DNA from: Paenibacillus periandrae
Lineage (GTDB): Bacteria > Bacillota > Bacilli > Paenibacillales > NBRC-103111
Direction: 5' to 3'
NCBI RefSeq assembly: GCF_022458865.1
Contig: NZ_JAJNMU010000042.1
Location: 1 to 54,737, forward strand
DNA: 54,737 nt
The notes under the pieces are model-generated. The model did no database searches, was not told where the DNA came from, and was given only the letters and a program-made list of their open reading frames with translations. Positions 6,893-16,007 of this stretch are shown here, one piece after another. The first letter of the stretch is position 1. Every line of letters starts with the position of its first letter. The translations under genes were made by a program, and so were the position numbers.

Positions 6893-7876
6893 TTGAGCGA
6901 AATTCAAGTTCTACCCTCCTCAGGTGGAAATGCCGGAGGTAGTGCAATCGTTGATTTTGAATTGGGTAGCGTTGCCGATTTCAAACGGAGGCTGACCGAT
7001 ATGAAGGCGAAATATGATTTCCTCCAAGAGTTTTTCAAAGAAATTATGGTGAAGGATGAGGATTTTGGTGTTGTACCCGGGACGCAGAAGCCCACATTGT
7101 ACAAACCAGGCGCGGAAAAATTATGCGAGTTGTACGGTTTTGCGGCTCATGTAAAAAGCAAAGAAGAGGAACGCGAATTCGATAGCGGATACTATCGTGT
7201 GTGCTATACATTGCAATTGATACACCGATCATCCGGCATCATCGTCGGCGAAGGCGTAGGTGAATGCAGCACCTTCGAATCCAAATACCGGTACAGATGG
7301 GTTAGCGAGAGTAAGGTCCCCGCCCATTTGGAAAAACAAGATTTGTTCTTTGAGCTTAAGGATGACTGGAAGGATGGACAAAAAACTGGGAACACCTACA
7401 AGCAATATCGCATCCCGAATGAAGATTTATTTAGCCAGTGGAATACAGTGCTGAAAATGGCTTATAAGCGTGCATATGTGGGGCTGACGCTGCAGTGCAC
7501 TCGATCCAGCGGCATCTTTACTCAAGAGGAAGCGGAAATGGACGAGTTTGCTAATGTGCCTGAGGAAGATCGTAAGAAAGCCAAGGGGCGAACCGCAAAT
7601 GCGAATACTGCGCGCAACCAGTCCGCGGCCTCTGCTGGGAACCAACAGCAGGGAGCAGCTACACAGAAAAATCGGGTGCTATCCCTTATGAAGCAGGCGG
7701 ATCTGGATTGGAATGGTCTTGCTAGGGAAGCCTCAAATGCTCTCGGTCGTGATGTGAAAAAGGTTGTGCAAGACATAAAAAATGAGGCAGAGTGGAAGGC
7801 TGTTGGCGACCATCTTGATCAATATATCGCCGGGACTGGCTCTGAGGATGATCTCGACCTACCGGAGGATCTATGA
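6893..7876 (+). CDS. Conserved phage protein, probably of the recombination module
   Basis: 327 aa from a TTG right after the previous stop, with GGGGGCGG upstream. The hallmark is DEDFGVVPGTQKPTLYKPGA (about 54-73) followed by EKLCELYGF, then a beta-rich block with conserved aromatics. A low-complexity linker (about 225-255, rich in A/N/Q) leads to a helical C-terminus with an acidic tail, like the tails of ssDNA-binding proteins. The position before SbcD/SbcC suggests DNA recombination. I do not assign it to RecT or Erf: neither signature is clear. Confidence 0.65.
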   Translation: MSEIQVLPSSGGNAGGSAIVDFELGSVADFKRRLTDMKAKYDFLQEFFKEIMVKDEDFGVVPGTQKPTLYKPGAEKLCELYGFAAHVKSKEEEREFDSGYYRVCYTLQLIHRSSGIIVGEGVGECSTFESKYRYRWVSESKVPAHLEKQDLFFELKDDWKDGQKTGNTYKQYRIPNEDLFSQWNTVLKMAYKRAYVGLTLQCTRSSGIFTQEEAEMDEFANVPEEDRKKAKGRTANANTARNQSAASAGNQQQGAATQKNRVLSLMKQADLDWNGLAREASNALGRDVKKVVQDIKNEAEWKAVGDHLDQYIAGTGSEDDLDLPEDL

Positions 7877-9069
7877 AAATAGCGCATGTTGCAGACAGCC
7901 ACTGGGGCTTTGGTTATCAGGGGCCTACGCCTTCCTCACGTTTTGAGGACATTACTCGTACGATGGATGGTGTTGCGGATCGTATTATCGCGGAGCAGTG
8001 TGAACTTGTACTGTTCTGCGGTGACGCATTTAAGGACGCCCGTGTTTACATTGACAGGGCGACGGCTGAGATCAAGGCGTTCACTTCCTGGCTTCGTAAA
8101 TTGTCTGACGCCGGAATTGAAGTCGTAGTGATTAGCGGGACCCCTTCGCATGATGCCATCAGTGCTTACCATCTGATACGTGAGATGCAGATCCCCAACG
8201 TTCACATTTTCACAGAATTGGACACGGTTCTTCATGTGAAAGGCTTGAACATTGCCTGCCTACCAGGGATGAATCGATCTACGTTCGCTACAGAGCCGGC
8301 TTTCGCAGGTTTACCGCCGCATGAATTCCATCAGAAAATGACCGAGTGGATTACGGATCAGTGCCGGGGGCTGGCTGACCATACGACAAGTATTGTGGCT
8401 GGCAAAGCTGTCCCAATGATCCTTATGAGCCACTTAACTTTTGATCTGGCTGATACGGGCTTTGAAGATGCATTGCTTCAGAATGAACCTATCTTAACGG
8501 ATGAAGCTGCACGCATGTTTGATCTGGTCTGCTTGGGGCATATTCACAGGCCACAAAAGGCTGGCAGCAATGTCTTTTACAGCGGGGCTCCCGAACGGCA
8601 CAATTTTGGTGATGAAAGGACGATGCCCGGGTTTTATATCCATGAGTTTACAGATGGATACGAGGGACTTAAACACACCGTTTCCCGATTCATTGAGACA
8701 CCTGCCCGACGCTTCAAAACCATCGATTGGTGCGACATGGATATTCAAGCATGGCTTGATGGTCAACTGGACGACTTCGCACTGGTTAAGGATGCAATTG
8801 TCCGGGTGAGATATGCCTGCTCGGAAGAATTGCAGAAGCAATTTGATCGGCGTTCTCTGGAGAGGGCGTTGTATGATGCGGGTGCGTTCTTTGTTGCCGA
8901 GATCCGGGCAGAGGTTGAGCGTTCGGAGCGAATCCGAGACGCTGAGGTGACGGAGAACTTGAGCCCGATCACGGCGCTATCAGCTTGGGGTAACAACCAA
9001 GGCTACGGATTGGAAGAGATCAGTGAGCTGCAGGCGATGACGACGGAGTTATTGGAGGTTACAGGATGA
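7873..9069 (+). CDS. SbcD/Mre11-like metallophosphoesterase nuclease
   Basis: 398 aa. The N-terminal calcineurin-like phosphoesterase domain has HVADSHWG (Asp8, His10), LFCGDAF (about 47-53), SGTPSHD in place of the usual GNHD, and LGHIHRP (about 219-225) followed by the GAPERHNFGDE region. It should pair with the SbcC-like ATPase 200 bp downstream to process DNA ends and hairpins during phage replication or recombination. ATGA overlap with the preceding gene. The Thr-Pro-Ser for Asn change in the GNHD motif is unusual and worth checking. Confidence 0.88.
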   Translation: MKIAHVADSHWGFGYQGPTPSSRFEDITRTMDGVADRIIAEQCELVLFCGDAFKDARVYIDRATAEIKAFTSWLRKLSDAGIEVVVISGTPSHDAISAYHLIREMQIPNVHIFTELDTVLHVKGLNIACLPGMNRSTFATEPAFAGLPPHEFHQKMTEWITDQCRGLADHTTSIVAGKAVPMILMSHLTFDLADTGFEDALLQNEPILTDEAARMFDLVCLGHIHRPQKAGSNVFYSGAPERHNFGDERTMPGFYIHEFTDGYEGLKHTVSRFIETPARRFKTIDWCDMDIQAWLDGQLDDFALVKDAIVRVRYACSEELQKQFDRRSLERALYDAGAFFVAEIRAEVERSERIRDAEVTENLSPITALSAWGNNQGYGLEEISELQAMTTELLEVTG

Positions 9070-9302
9070 GCGAAACATTTTATGGATACTGCTATCCAGA
9101 GCCGGATGGTTGGCATACTCCTTCTGTCACTTTGAATTCACCGGAAGAAATCTATCGTTACACGCAATTGCATGGCAGAACAGGTATGTTCCGGGAAATT
9201 CGTGTGACGGATAGCGGCGATCATACGGTTGTGCAAATGATCGATGGTAAATATGTGTGGCCGGAAGAATGGAAGACTTTTAATAAGGAGGGTGCGAGTT
9301 GA
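9066..9302 (+). CDS. Small hypothetical protein between SbcD and SbcC
   Basis: 78 aa, aromatic-rich (YGYCYPEPDGWHTPSVTLN). ATGA overlap with sbcD and TTGA overlap with sbcC, so it is translated within the nuclease cassette and may be an accessory to that complex. No family recognised. Confidence 0.7.
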   Translation: MSETFYGYCYPEPDGWHTPSVTLNSPEEIYRYTQLHGRTGMFREIRVTDSGDHTVVQMIDGKYVWPEEWKTFNKEGAS

Positions 9303-11833
9303 TTCCTATACGCCTCATTATCCATAATTTCAGAGCTATTGAGTTCGCCGACATTGATTTGTCGGCGGTTTCATTGGCAGCTATCGCTGGTCGGAACGGA
9401 GCCGGTAAGAGCTCGGCTTTCACACTGGCTCCACGTTTTGCAGTGTTTGGAGATGTCATCAAGGGTGTCAGCCTGGATGATCTGGTTCGTAAGGGCGTAC
9501 AGGAAATGATGGTCACATTCGAGTTTGAACACCGCGGCAGTGTGTTTAGGGCGATCCGGACGCGGAGCACGAAGGGCAAGGGCAAAACTACGCTTGAATT
9601 CCAGGAGCTGGTCAACGGAAGTTGGGAAAGCCGGTCTGCTGAAAAGATTATTGATACGGAGGCAGTCATTCGAGAGTTGCTTAATCTGGACGATGAGACA
9701 TTCACGGCCAGCTCCATGATTCTGCAAGGCCAGGCCAACGCCTTCACGGGGGCGACGGCCGGCAGACGGAAGGAGATCCTCTCGCAAATTCTCGGGCTCA
9801 ACACCTACGAGCAACTGCAGGAGCGTGCTCGGCTGAAGGCAGGCGTGCTGCATTTTGAGATTGAGAAAAGCAAGGACAAGCTACTGACGCTCAATGAACG
9901 TTTGTCTGAAAAGCCTGCTAAGGAAGTTGAACTGGGCGTAGCAAGCGACCAACACAGCGTAACGCAAGATTTGATTGATGCAGATGAGCGGAAAATCAAG
10001 GAAGCGGAAGCGCAGTGGAACACATTAAAGGCCAAGACTAGCCGTATCCAGCAAATTAACAAGGATATAGCGACCATTGATGAAGAACTTTCAGCACTCC
10101 ATTTGGAGCAGGCAGGACATGTAGGTCGGCTTGATCGGGCTGAGAAAATACTTTTCAATGCCGAGATCATCCATGCCAAGGCAATCGAACTGGAGCAGGT
10201 CAAGCAACAAATTACAGCTCTTGAAGCACGGCAGCATGAATTGGATCGACTTCGCAAGGATTTGGCTGGTACGGTGGCTGACTTGCAACAAATCGATACT
10301 TCGTTGACCACTACCACTTCACGCATCCTGCTACTGCAGCAACAGTTAGCAGATCGGGACAAGCTTCATGGGCAAGCGAATTTGTATGAAGCGGAACTGG
10401 AGCGGTTGCAGGTGTTCGAGAGTTTGGCAGATCAGTGGAACTTACTGGTTGCAGAATTGGCTGACTTACAATCGAAGCGGGATCGAGAAGCGTCCCGTTT
10501 GACACTTGAGGAACGTCTGCTGACGGAGAAAATCGCCGCTTTGGAAAAGCAAGAGGCTCATATCCATAACAGCGGATGCCTTCCGACTTGTAAGTTTCAG
10601 AATGAAGCTGCAGCTGCGGTGTTGGAACTGCCGGAGTTGCGACAGCAGCTGAATGCGTTGGATCGGACCTATTTGGACGCTCTTAAGAGCAGTATTGCCA
10701 CTGCGGAAGATAACCAGCAATCATTGGAATACGATTATGCAGCACATCGCGCTTGCAAAGTGAGGGTGGACGAGCTTCGAGCCCCTGCTTCTAAATTCGC
10801 CCAGCTTGCTGGCAAAGACGAACTGCTTGAGCAGACAGAGGAGCAGCAGGGTGATCTGGAAAAACGTAAAGCGGATACTCAAGAACGAGAAGGGATATTA
10901 CAGCAGCGAGTTGACGGGCTCAACAAAGCCATTGCTCCCTTATCTGAATTGCGCAATAAAGCAATCGAATTGGATCGCTGGGCAAGGCTCAAGGATCAGG
11001 TATCAGTAGCTCAGGAAGCCAAACTGAATGCGGAAGAGCGTATAACTGCCATAAATGCTGAAATCATTGGGAAGAACGAGCGAAAGGATAGACTCACAGT
11101 CGAGTATGATCTCCTTGTTATAGAAACACTTGAGCAGGATGCGCTTCAGCTTGAGCTCGGACGTTTGCAAGCAGCTCTGCAACAGCGGCGTAAGCAATCA
11201 TCAGGTCTAGCTGAGCTGATCGGCGGTATTAAGGCGGCACTGGCTACGCTTGAATTGGATCAGCAAGAGCGTGACAGACTGGCTGCCGATATGGAGCCTA
11301 AGGCGCAGCGCTGGGCTCGGTACCAGACGTTGATCAAGGCATTTGGCCGTGACGGCATCCCGGCACTCATTATTGAGAACGCGGTGCCGCAGCTCGAGCG
11401 GATCGCCAACGAGATCCTTGGCCAGATGAGCAAGGGCAAACATTACGTCCGTTTCGAGACTCAGCGGGAGCTTAAGTCTAAGGCTGGCTTAACGGAAACA
11501 TTGGACATCATGATCGGCGACTGGTCCGCTGAACGCCCCTATGAAACTTTCAGCGGCGGGGAGCAACTCCGCATCGATTACGCTATCCGGTTCGCCCTGG
11601 CTGAACTTTTGGCGCAACGTGCCGGTAGCAAAGTGGAATGGTTGACGATTGATGAGGGGCTAGGCAGTCAGGATGCTGAACACCGTGCCCTTGTGCTGGA
11701 GAGCATTAAAGAGGTGGCCGGTCGGTTTAAAAAGGTTCTTGTAATCACTCATATCGAGGATGCACAAACTGCCTTTGACCAGGTGATCCGATTTGACAAT
11801 GCCGATGGTGGTGTTGAGGTCCATGTCGCGTGA
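9299..11833 (+). CDS. SbcC/Rad50-like ATPase
   Basis: 844 aa. Walker A GRNGAGKS at 31-38; two long coiled-coil arms; an apex hook with two cysteines (CLPTC, 427-431); ABC signature SGGEQ at about 752; Walker B WLTIDEGLG at about 781-789. With the SbcD-like protein it should form an ATP-gated nuclease. The apex is C-x3-C rather than the classical C-x2-C zinc hook. Start is TTG at 9299, overlapping the previous stop, with AAGGAGG upstream. Confidence 0.9.
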   Translation: MIPIRLIIHNFRAIEFADIDLSAVSLAAIAGRNGAGKSSAFTLAPRFAVFGDVIKGVSLDDLVRKGVQEMMVTFEFEHRGSVFRAIRTRSTKGKGKTTLEFQELVNGSWESRSAEKIIDTEAVIRELLNLDDETFTASSMILQGQANAFTGATAGRRKEILSQILGLNTYEQLQERARLKAGVLHFEIEKSKDKLLTLNERLSEKPAKEVELGVASDQHSVTQDLIDADERKIKEAEAQWNTLKAKTSRIQQINKDIATIDEELSALHLEQAGHVGRLDRAEKILFNAEIIHAKAIELEQVKQQITALEARQHELDRLRKDLAGTVADLQQIDTSLTTTTSRILLLQQQLADRDKLHGQANLYEAELERLQVFESLADQWNLLVAELADLQSKRDREASRLTLEERLLTEKIAALEKQEAHIHNSGCLPTCKFQNEAAAAVLELPELRQQLNALDRTYLDALKSSIATAEDNQQSLEYDYAAHRACKVRVDELRAPASKFAQLAGKDELLEQTEEQQGDLEKRKADTQEREGILQQRVDGLNKAIAPLSELRNKAIELDRWARLKDQVSVAQEAKLNAEERITAINAEIIGKNERKDRLTVEYDLLVIETLEQDALQLELGRLQAALQQRRKQSSGLAELIGGIKAALATLELDQQERDRLAADMEPKAQRWARYQTLIKAFGRDGIPALIIENAVPQLERIANEILGQMSKGKHYVRFETQRELKSKAGLTETLDIMIGDWSAERPYETFSGGEQLRIDYAIRFALAELLAQRAGSKVEWLTIDEGLGSQDAEHRALVLESIKEVAGRFKKVLVITHIEDAQTAFDQVIRFDNADGGVEVHVA

Positions 11834-12038
11834 ACCGATCTATGATGATTACGGCATCCCTTTGTGCGAATCCCATGTAGGCAACCGGATATGGGAGCTG
11901 TACAACTTGGAGCAGGAAGCATTCAAGCGCGAGGTAAGAGCTTACTTTGCGCTTGGGATGCCAGGCTTTACACCCATTAAGATTAGCCACAAACAGCGCA
12001 TCATATGGCTGAGAGACGACAGGAGGCAAAGGGTATGA
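11823..12038 (+). CDS. Small hypothetical protein
   Basis: 71 aa from the ATG at 11823, overlapping the end of the sbcC-like gene by 11 nt (TTGAGG upstream). Contains PIYDDYGIPLCESHVGNRIW and a basic C-terminus. Unknown function; conserved position after sbcC suggests it belongs to the cassette. Confidence 0.6.
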   Translation: MSREPIYDDYGIPLCESHVGNRIWELYNLEQEAFKREVRAYFALGMPGFTPIKISHKQRIIWLRDDRRQRV

Positions 12039-12247
12039 GTGTGGAACAGTTAGAGATGTTCACTGAGGCGCGGTCAGCAACACCTGCCCCTTCAGGGGTT
12101 CCTGTACTAAATGGGTTTTACTACGAAACATGCAGTAAAAAGTTCGTGTGCTTTGCTCGAGGCAGGCGGCATTTCGAAATGTTAGCCTCGATTTGTAAAG
12201 AAACGAAAGCTTGGCAGCAAATGATTATTAAGGAGCGGAGTATATGA
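12035..12247 (+). CDS. Small hypothetical protein
   Basis: 70 aa; ATG overlaps the previous stop (ATGA), ribosome site AGGAGGCAAAGGGT. Contains YYETCSKKFVCFARGRRHFE. No family recognised. Confidence 0.6.
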   Translation: MSVEQLEMFTEARSATPAPSGVPVLNGFYYETCSKKFVCFARGRRHFEMLASICKETKAWQQMIIKERSI

Positions 12248-12531
12248 GCAAAAGTGAAGCAAGAAAAGCGGCATTTAATCTGATGGAAAAAATGTTTACT
12301 GAGGCAACGAGCCAAGGAGCGGAAGCAGTTTCTGAGCATCTGATGGCAAGCGCTTATGGCTTGGGAGCACAAATAGCCGTATCTAGCAAACCTGAACTTG
12401 TACCAGAATTATTCAATACGCTCGTAACTGAAATGGGGCGAGGGATTCAAATGGGGATGATGGCCAAGCATGGGATGGTCGGGACCGTCCATGTAAGGAC
12501 TGAAAGTGTCGTTGTGGAGCGCAAACAATGA
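12244..12531 (+). CDS. Small hypothetical helical protein
   Basis: 95 aa; ATGA overlap; GGAGCGGAGTAT upstream. Helical, with a Gly/Met-rich part (MGRGIQMGMMAKHGMVG). No family recognised. Confidence 0.6.
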   Translation: MSKSEARKAAFNLMEKMFTEATSQGAEAVSEHLMASAYGLGAQIAVSSKPELVPELFNTLVTEMGRGIQMGMMAKHGMVGTVHVRTESVVVERKQ

Positions 12532-12680
12532 AGAATGGCAAGCGACCAACTAAGCGTCAAAAGATTGCAATTGCGGCAGCTAAACTCAATCCTGATAACT
12601 GGCTGGTCACAAAATCAATGCCAGAGAAACTCAGCCTTGTACACCGTAATTCCGGCAAACAGCGCAGTATATTAGTTTAA
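12528..12680 (+). CDS. DUF6906-like small protein (50 aa)
   Basis: MKNGKRPTKRQKIAIAAAKL followed by NPDNWLV matches a short protein family common in Bacillota phages and mobile elements (annotated DUF6906, from memory). Very basic, likely nucleic-acid contacting. ATGA overlap with the previous gene. Confidence 0.7.
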   Translation: MKNGKRPTKRQKIAIAAAKLNPDNWLVTKSMPEKLSLVHRNSGKQRSILV

Positions 12681-12719
12681 CTTACATCGAGAGTCCGCAG
12701 GAGGAGGGAAAAGACATGC

Positions 12720-13601
12720 ATGCCTGACAACCATATAATCCCTGTCTCCAGCGGTCTTTTCGAACACCGTGAACGTATTGGGCCTGCATTGTGGGAATTC
12801 CTGTGGTGCATCGATGCAGTGACTAGCGAGGAAATCGACACACAGGGAAACCATTGGGGACTGGTACACGGCGGGGCAATCGTGAAGTATGAGCGCATTG
12901 CCCAAGAAGCCATGACAAGCGAACGAACAGTTAAGCGGAATATGGCCCTTTTAATGGATGAAGGCTATATTGAGACCGTTCGGACAGCCCGGGGGTACAT
13001 CATAAAACTTGCCAAAAATAAGAAAGACATCTTTAAAAAGAGAAGTGCCAATAGTGGCACATCACAAGAAAGTGATATACAAAAAGTGGCACATCACAAC
13101 GAAAGTGAAGTGCCATATGTGGCACCTCTAAAAGACTTTAAAGATCTTAGTACTACTTCTACTACTATTTCTACTGATGAAATTTCAGAATCTAAAAAAG
13201 AGCAAGACCCGTACCTGCAACTATTAAATGCTTACTGTTCTCTTAACAGCCGCCTTGAGATTCATGTGAGACGGAATGAGCGCGAAGCCATGGGTAAGAT
13301 GGTCGCCGGAGGTATACCAAACCCTTTTACCATCCGAACTATGGAGAGCCTCCTTGAGGCCAAGCGCAAACGCGAAGGAGATGCATTCGAACTTCCAACA
13401 AGTTTTTTGTATTACAAAAATGCGATATGGGACGCTTGGAGAAATGAGAAGGCACTAACCATAGGGGAGCCGCCTGCTGCCAGGGAAGGCATTGGCTCGG
13501 ATCAAAAAAACTCCTACAAAAGCAAGCAACAGCGAGATTTAGACGAACTCGACAAAATGCGACTGGAGGCCATGGAACGTGAACGAAACCGAAGTCATTG
13601 A
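12720..13601 (+). CDS. Winged-helix replication initiator
   Basis: 293 aa. The N-terminal winged helix (about 20-100) has IVKYERIAQEAMTSERTVKR, typical of phage O-like or RepA-like initiators. A linker (about 108-160, Ser/Thr-rich) carries the iterons in its DNA (13045-13125). The C-terminal half has a DnaD-like helical segment ending in FLYYKNAIWDAWR. It is followed at once by helicase loader and helicase genes, so it should bind the origin and recruit them. Start ATG 12720 with GGAGGAGGG upstream; an ATG at 12716 is out of frame. Confidence 0.82.
   Translation: MPDNHIIPVSSGLFEHRERIGPALWEFLWCIDAVTSEEIDTQGNHWGLVHGGAIVKYERIAQEAMTSERTVKRNMALLMDEGYIETVRTARGYIIKLAKNKKDIFKKRSANSGTSQESDIQKVAHHNESEVPYVAPLKDFKDLSTTSTTISTDEISESKKEQDPYLQLLNAYCSLNSRLEIHVRRNEREAMGKMVAGGIPNPFTIRTMESLLEAKRKREGDAFELPTSFLYYKNAIWDAWRNEKALTIGEPPAAREGIGSDQKNSYKSKQQRDLDELDKMRLEAMERERNRSH
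13045..13125 (+). other. ori: Candidate origin of replication: iterons inside the initiator gene
   Basis: Two identical-arm palindromes GTGCCA-N4-TGGCAC lie at 13045-13060 and 13110-13125. Overlapping them are two near-identical direct repeats beginning GTGGCACATCACAA and ending GAAAGTGA (13054-13075 and 13086-13108; 22 and 23 bp, one base indel). An AT-rich stretch follows (13126-13200). Phage lambda places its origin the same way, in the linker part of gene O. Confidence 0.7.
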
Positions 13602-13923
13602 CCTCATGAAAGTTATTAAGCGAAGGTATCCTAGTTTCGATACAAGTCCCGAGAACGTCAGGGATCATGCTAAGTACTTGCGAGATTTCCCCTTTGAGGC
13701 TGCGTTAGAAAACGTCGAAAAGTATATTCTAACGGATCGTTTCCCACCGACAATTGCGGACATTCGCGGACGGCTCGGTGACCTTCAGGATAGTCAGCGA
13801 AGCAAGGATGAAGCTGCGGCCTTTCAAGCGAAACTTGACCAGTGGGCTGCAGATGACAGACCGCCGCCAAATGGTTACTGGGAGCGGGTCAGACAGAAGC
13901 TGCAAAGGAAAGATGATCAGTGA
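13579..13923 (+). CDS. G39P-like helicase loader
   Basis: 114 aa. The N-terminal two-thirds (VIDLMKVIKRRYPSFDTS; YILTDRFPPTIADIRGRL) matches the replicative helicase loader/inhibitor family typified by SPP1 G39P; the C-terminal part is disordered and basic. It should deliver DnaB to the origin-bound initiator. GTG start 13579 with GGAGG upstream, overlapping the initiator gene by 23 nt; the end overlaps dnaB (GTGA). Confidence 0.85.
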   Translation: MNETEVIDLMKVIKRRYPSFDTSPENVRDHAKYLRDFPFEAALENVEKYILTDRFPPTIADIRGRLGDLQDSQRSKDEAAAFQAKLDQWAADDRPPPNGYWERVRQKLQRKDDQ

Positions 13924-15353
13924 GTAGGCTTGAAGAAGTATTAGGGCTTTTAGGTATTGATCCCCCTTGCGATGTGGCGGCGGAACAAGCGGTATTGGGT
14001 GCTGCTTTGCTGGATACGGCAGCGCTTGAACTCATGTTGGATCTGCTGCAGGGCGGTGAGTTTTACAACAAGGCAAACGGGCGGATTTTTAGAGCCATAA
14101 GCCAGGTTACTGCGGAAGGAAAAGTTGTTGATTATCTGTCGGTCATAGGACAACTTCAGGACTCCGAGGAAATCGAAGCGGCTGGTGGTATCGGATACTT
14201 ATCCGAACTGGCCAACGCTGTCCCAACGCTTGCGAATGTCGATTACTACGTAACTCGTGTACAGGAAATGTTTATGCGACGTCAAGCAATCGATACCTCC
14301 CTTTCATTGCTCGGAGAAGCTGCACAAAAACAAGATGTTCAGCATTTTGTCGTCATGGCAGAGCAGGCAGTGTCAAAGTTATCTGATCAGACAACCCCCA
14401 CGCAGCAGTTTGTTGGCCTTAGGCAAGTGTTGATGCAGGTTTGGGAGGATGCGGAACAACGGTATGACGCGCGCTACACGAACCGCGGTATAACAGGGAT
14501 CAAATCAGGATACGACGATATAGACCGGATGACAGCGGGCTTTCAACGTTCAGATTTGATTATTGTTGCAGCTCGTCCTTCGGTCGGTAAGACAGCTTTT
14601 GCTTTGAACATTGCCCAGAATGTAGGGGTGAACGAGAAGGAGACCGTCGCCATTTTTAGTTTGGAAATGAGTGCTCCCCAGCTGGTCCAACGGATGATAT
14701 GTGCCGAAGCGCAGGTTGATGCCAGTCGGATGCGATCCGGACTTTTTGAAGGGGATGACTGGGAGCGAATGAGTGGAGCGGTCAGTAAACTCGCCGAGGC
14801 AGATATCCATATCGATGATACCCCCGGCATCACAGTAAATGAAATCCGATCAAAGTGTCGCTGGTTGAAAAAAGAGCGTGGGCTTGGGATGATCTTGATC
14901 GATTACTTGCAGCTCATCCAGGGCAGCGGCCGCCGTGGCGTGAACAGGCAAGAGGAGGTATCCCAAATAACACGGACCTTGAAGCAGATCGCCCGGGAGC
15001 TGGATGTACCGGTCATTGCGCTCTCCCAGCTGAGTCGTGGTGTGGAGCAGCGTCAGGACAAACGTCCGATGATGTCTGACCTTCGAGAGTCTGGGGCCAT
15101 TGAGCAAGATGCGGATATCGTGGCGTTTTTGTACCGGGATGATTACTACGATAAGGAATCCGAAAAAAAGAATGTTATCGAGATTATTATCGCTAAACAG
15201 CGTAATGGTCCGGTTGGCACCGTGGAACTGGTATTCCTTAAGCAGTTCAATAAATTTGTCAGTTTGCAGCGGGCATTCAGCACGGACCCACCTGTGAAGA
15301 ATAAAAGCGGTCCGGCTATCCCGGACATGTACAAGGGAGGCAGAGGGGCATGA
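13920..15353 (+). CDS. dnaB: Replicative DNA helicase, DnaB family
   Basis: 477 aa, normal length. The N-terminal domain begins with PPCDVAAEQAVLGAALLD (about 15-32); the RecA-like C-terminal domain has Walker A ARPSVGKTAF (about 216-225), IFSLEMS, Walker B MILIDYLQLI (about 325) and LSQLSRGVEQR. It unwinds the replication fork. Start GTG 13920 overlaps the loader stop. Confidence 0.96.
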   Translation: MSRLEEVLGLLGIDPPCDVAAEQAVLGAALLDTAALELMLDLLQGGEFYNKANGRIFRAISQVTAEGKVVDYLSVIGQLQDSEEIEAAGGIGYLSELANAVPTLANVDYYVTRVQEMFMRRQAIDTSLSLLGEAAQKQDVQHFVVMAEQAVSKLSDQTTPTQQFVGLRQVLMQVWEDAEQRYDARYTNRGITGIKSGYDDIDRMTAGFQRSDLIIVAARPSVGKTAFALNIAQNVGVNEKETVAIFSLEMSAPQLVQRMICAEAQVDASRMRSGLFEGDDWERMSGAVSKLAEADIHIDDTPGITVNEIRSKCRWLKKERGLGMILIDYLQLIQGSGRRGVNRQEEVSQITRTLKQIARELDVPVIALSQLSRGVEQRQDKRPMMSDLRESGAIEQDADIVAFLYRDDYYDKESEKKNVIEIIIAKQRNGPVGTVELVFLKQFNKFVSLQRAFSTDPPVKNKSGPAIPDMYKGGRGA

Positions 15354-15481
15354 AAAAGGTGCGTTTTGATCCATTGTACCAAACCAAGTTTCGCTACTTA
15401 ATCCGGCATCGAGGAAAAGTGATCGGCGTGGTGTACACGCTACGGCCTTATTGGCGTAACCGGGGGAGGTATCGGGTTTGA
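15350..15481 (+). CDS. Small basic hypothetical protein (43 aa)
   Basis: MKKVRFDPLYQTKFRYLIRH then a very basic, aromatic tail (RPYWRNRGRYRV). ATGA overlap with dnaB and TTGA overlap with the resolvase. Net charge suggests nucleic-acid binding. Confidence 0.6.
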   Translation: MKKVRFDPLYQTKFRYLIRHRGKVIGVVYTLRPYWRNRGRYRV

Positions 15482-16002
15482 AGCTCATGGGTATTGATCA
15501 CGGTACTAATTACGCCGGATGGGCGACAATGAAGAGAGGCACACCGTCATCATTTGGGTTACGAGACTATAGCAAAATCAGCATGCCAGATGTATTGGAC
15601 GCGATATACCAGGACTCCTATAAACTTATAAAACGGGAGCAGCCAGATATCGTCGTGCTCGAGCGCCCCGTGCATTTTAAAAATGCCAACAGTGTACTTG
15701 CCTTAGTGGGTGCCTATTCCATGGTCACACTGGCTGCGCTGCACCTGGGCAAGCGGATCGAGGGCATCCGTCCCACTGAGCTCAAGATGCAAACGGGCAA
15801 AGGGAATGCTGACAAAGAGACCGTGGCCGCCGAAATGATGATGCTGTTCGATTTGGACTATGATCAGATCGCAGTACCCGTGCTGTACAAAGCAAATAAG
15901 GGAAAAAATAAAATTGGCGACGTGAAGGAAAGGCTTTTCGACCCATCCGATGCGATTGCACTCTGCTGGGCCTATCATCAAAAATACATCAATGGAGCGT
16001 GA
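15478..16002 (+). CDS. RuvC-like Holliday junction resolvase
   Basis: 174 aa with RNase H-fold motifs: Asp7 (MGIDHG), Glu62 (VVLERP), and a C-terminal DPSDAIALCWAY (Asp155/Asp158). It should cleave branched DNA before packaging. TTG start 15478 with GGGGGAGG upstream, overlapping the previous stop. Confidence 0.88.
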   Translation: MKLMGIDHGTNYAGWATMKRGTPSSFGLRDYSKISMPDVLDAIYQDSYKLIKREQPDIVVLERPVHFKNANSVLALVGAYSMVTLAALHLGKRIEGIRPTELKMQTGKGNADKETVAAEMMMLFDLDYDQIAVPVLYKANKGKNKIGDVKERLFDPSDAIALCWAYHQKYINGA

Positions 16003-16007
16003 ACAAC

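Noticed and set aside
14850..15488. Long minus-strand ORF (212 codons) opposite dnaB
   Set aside because: Shadow of the helicase gene; no family features or ribosome site.
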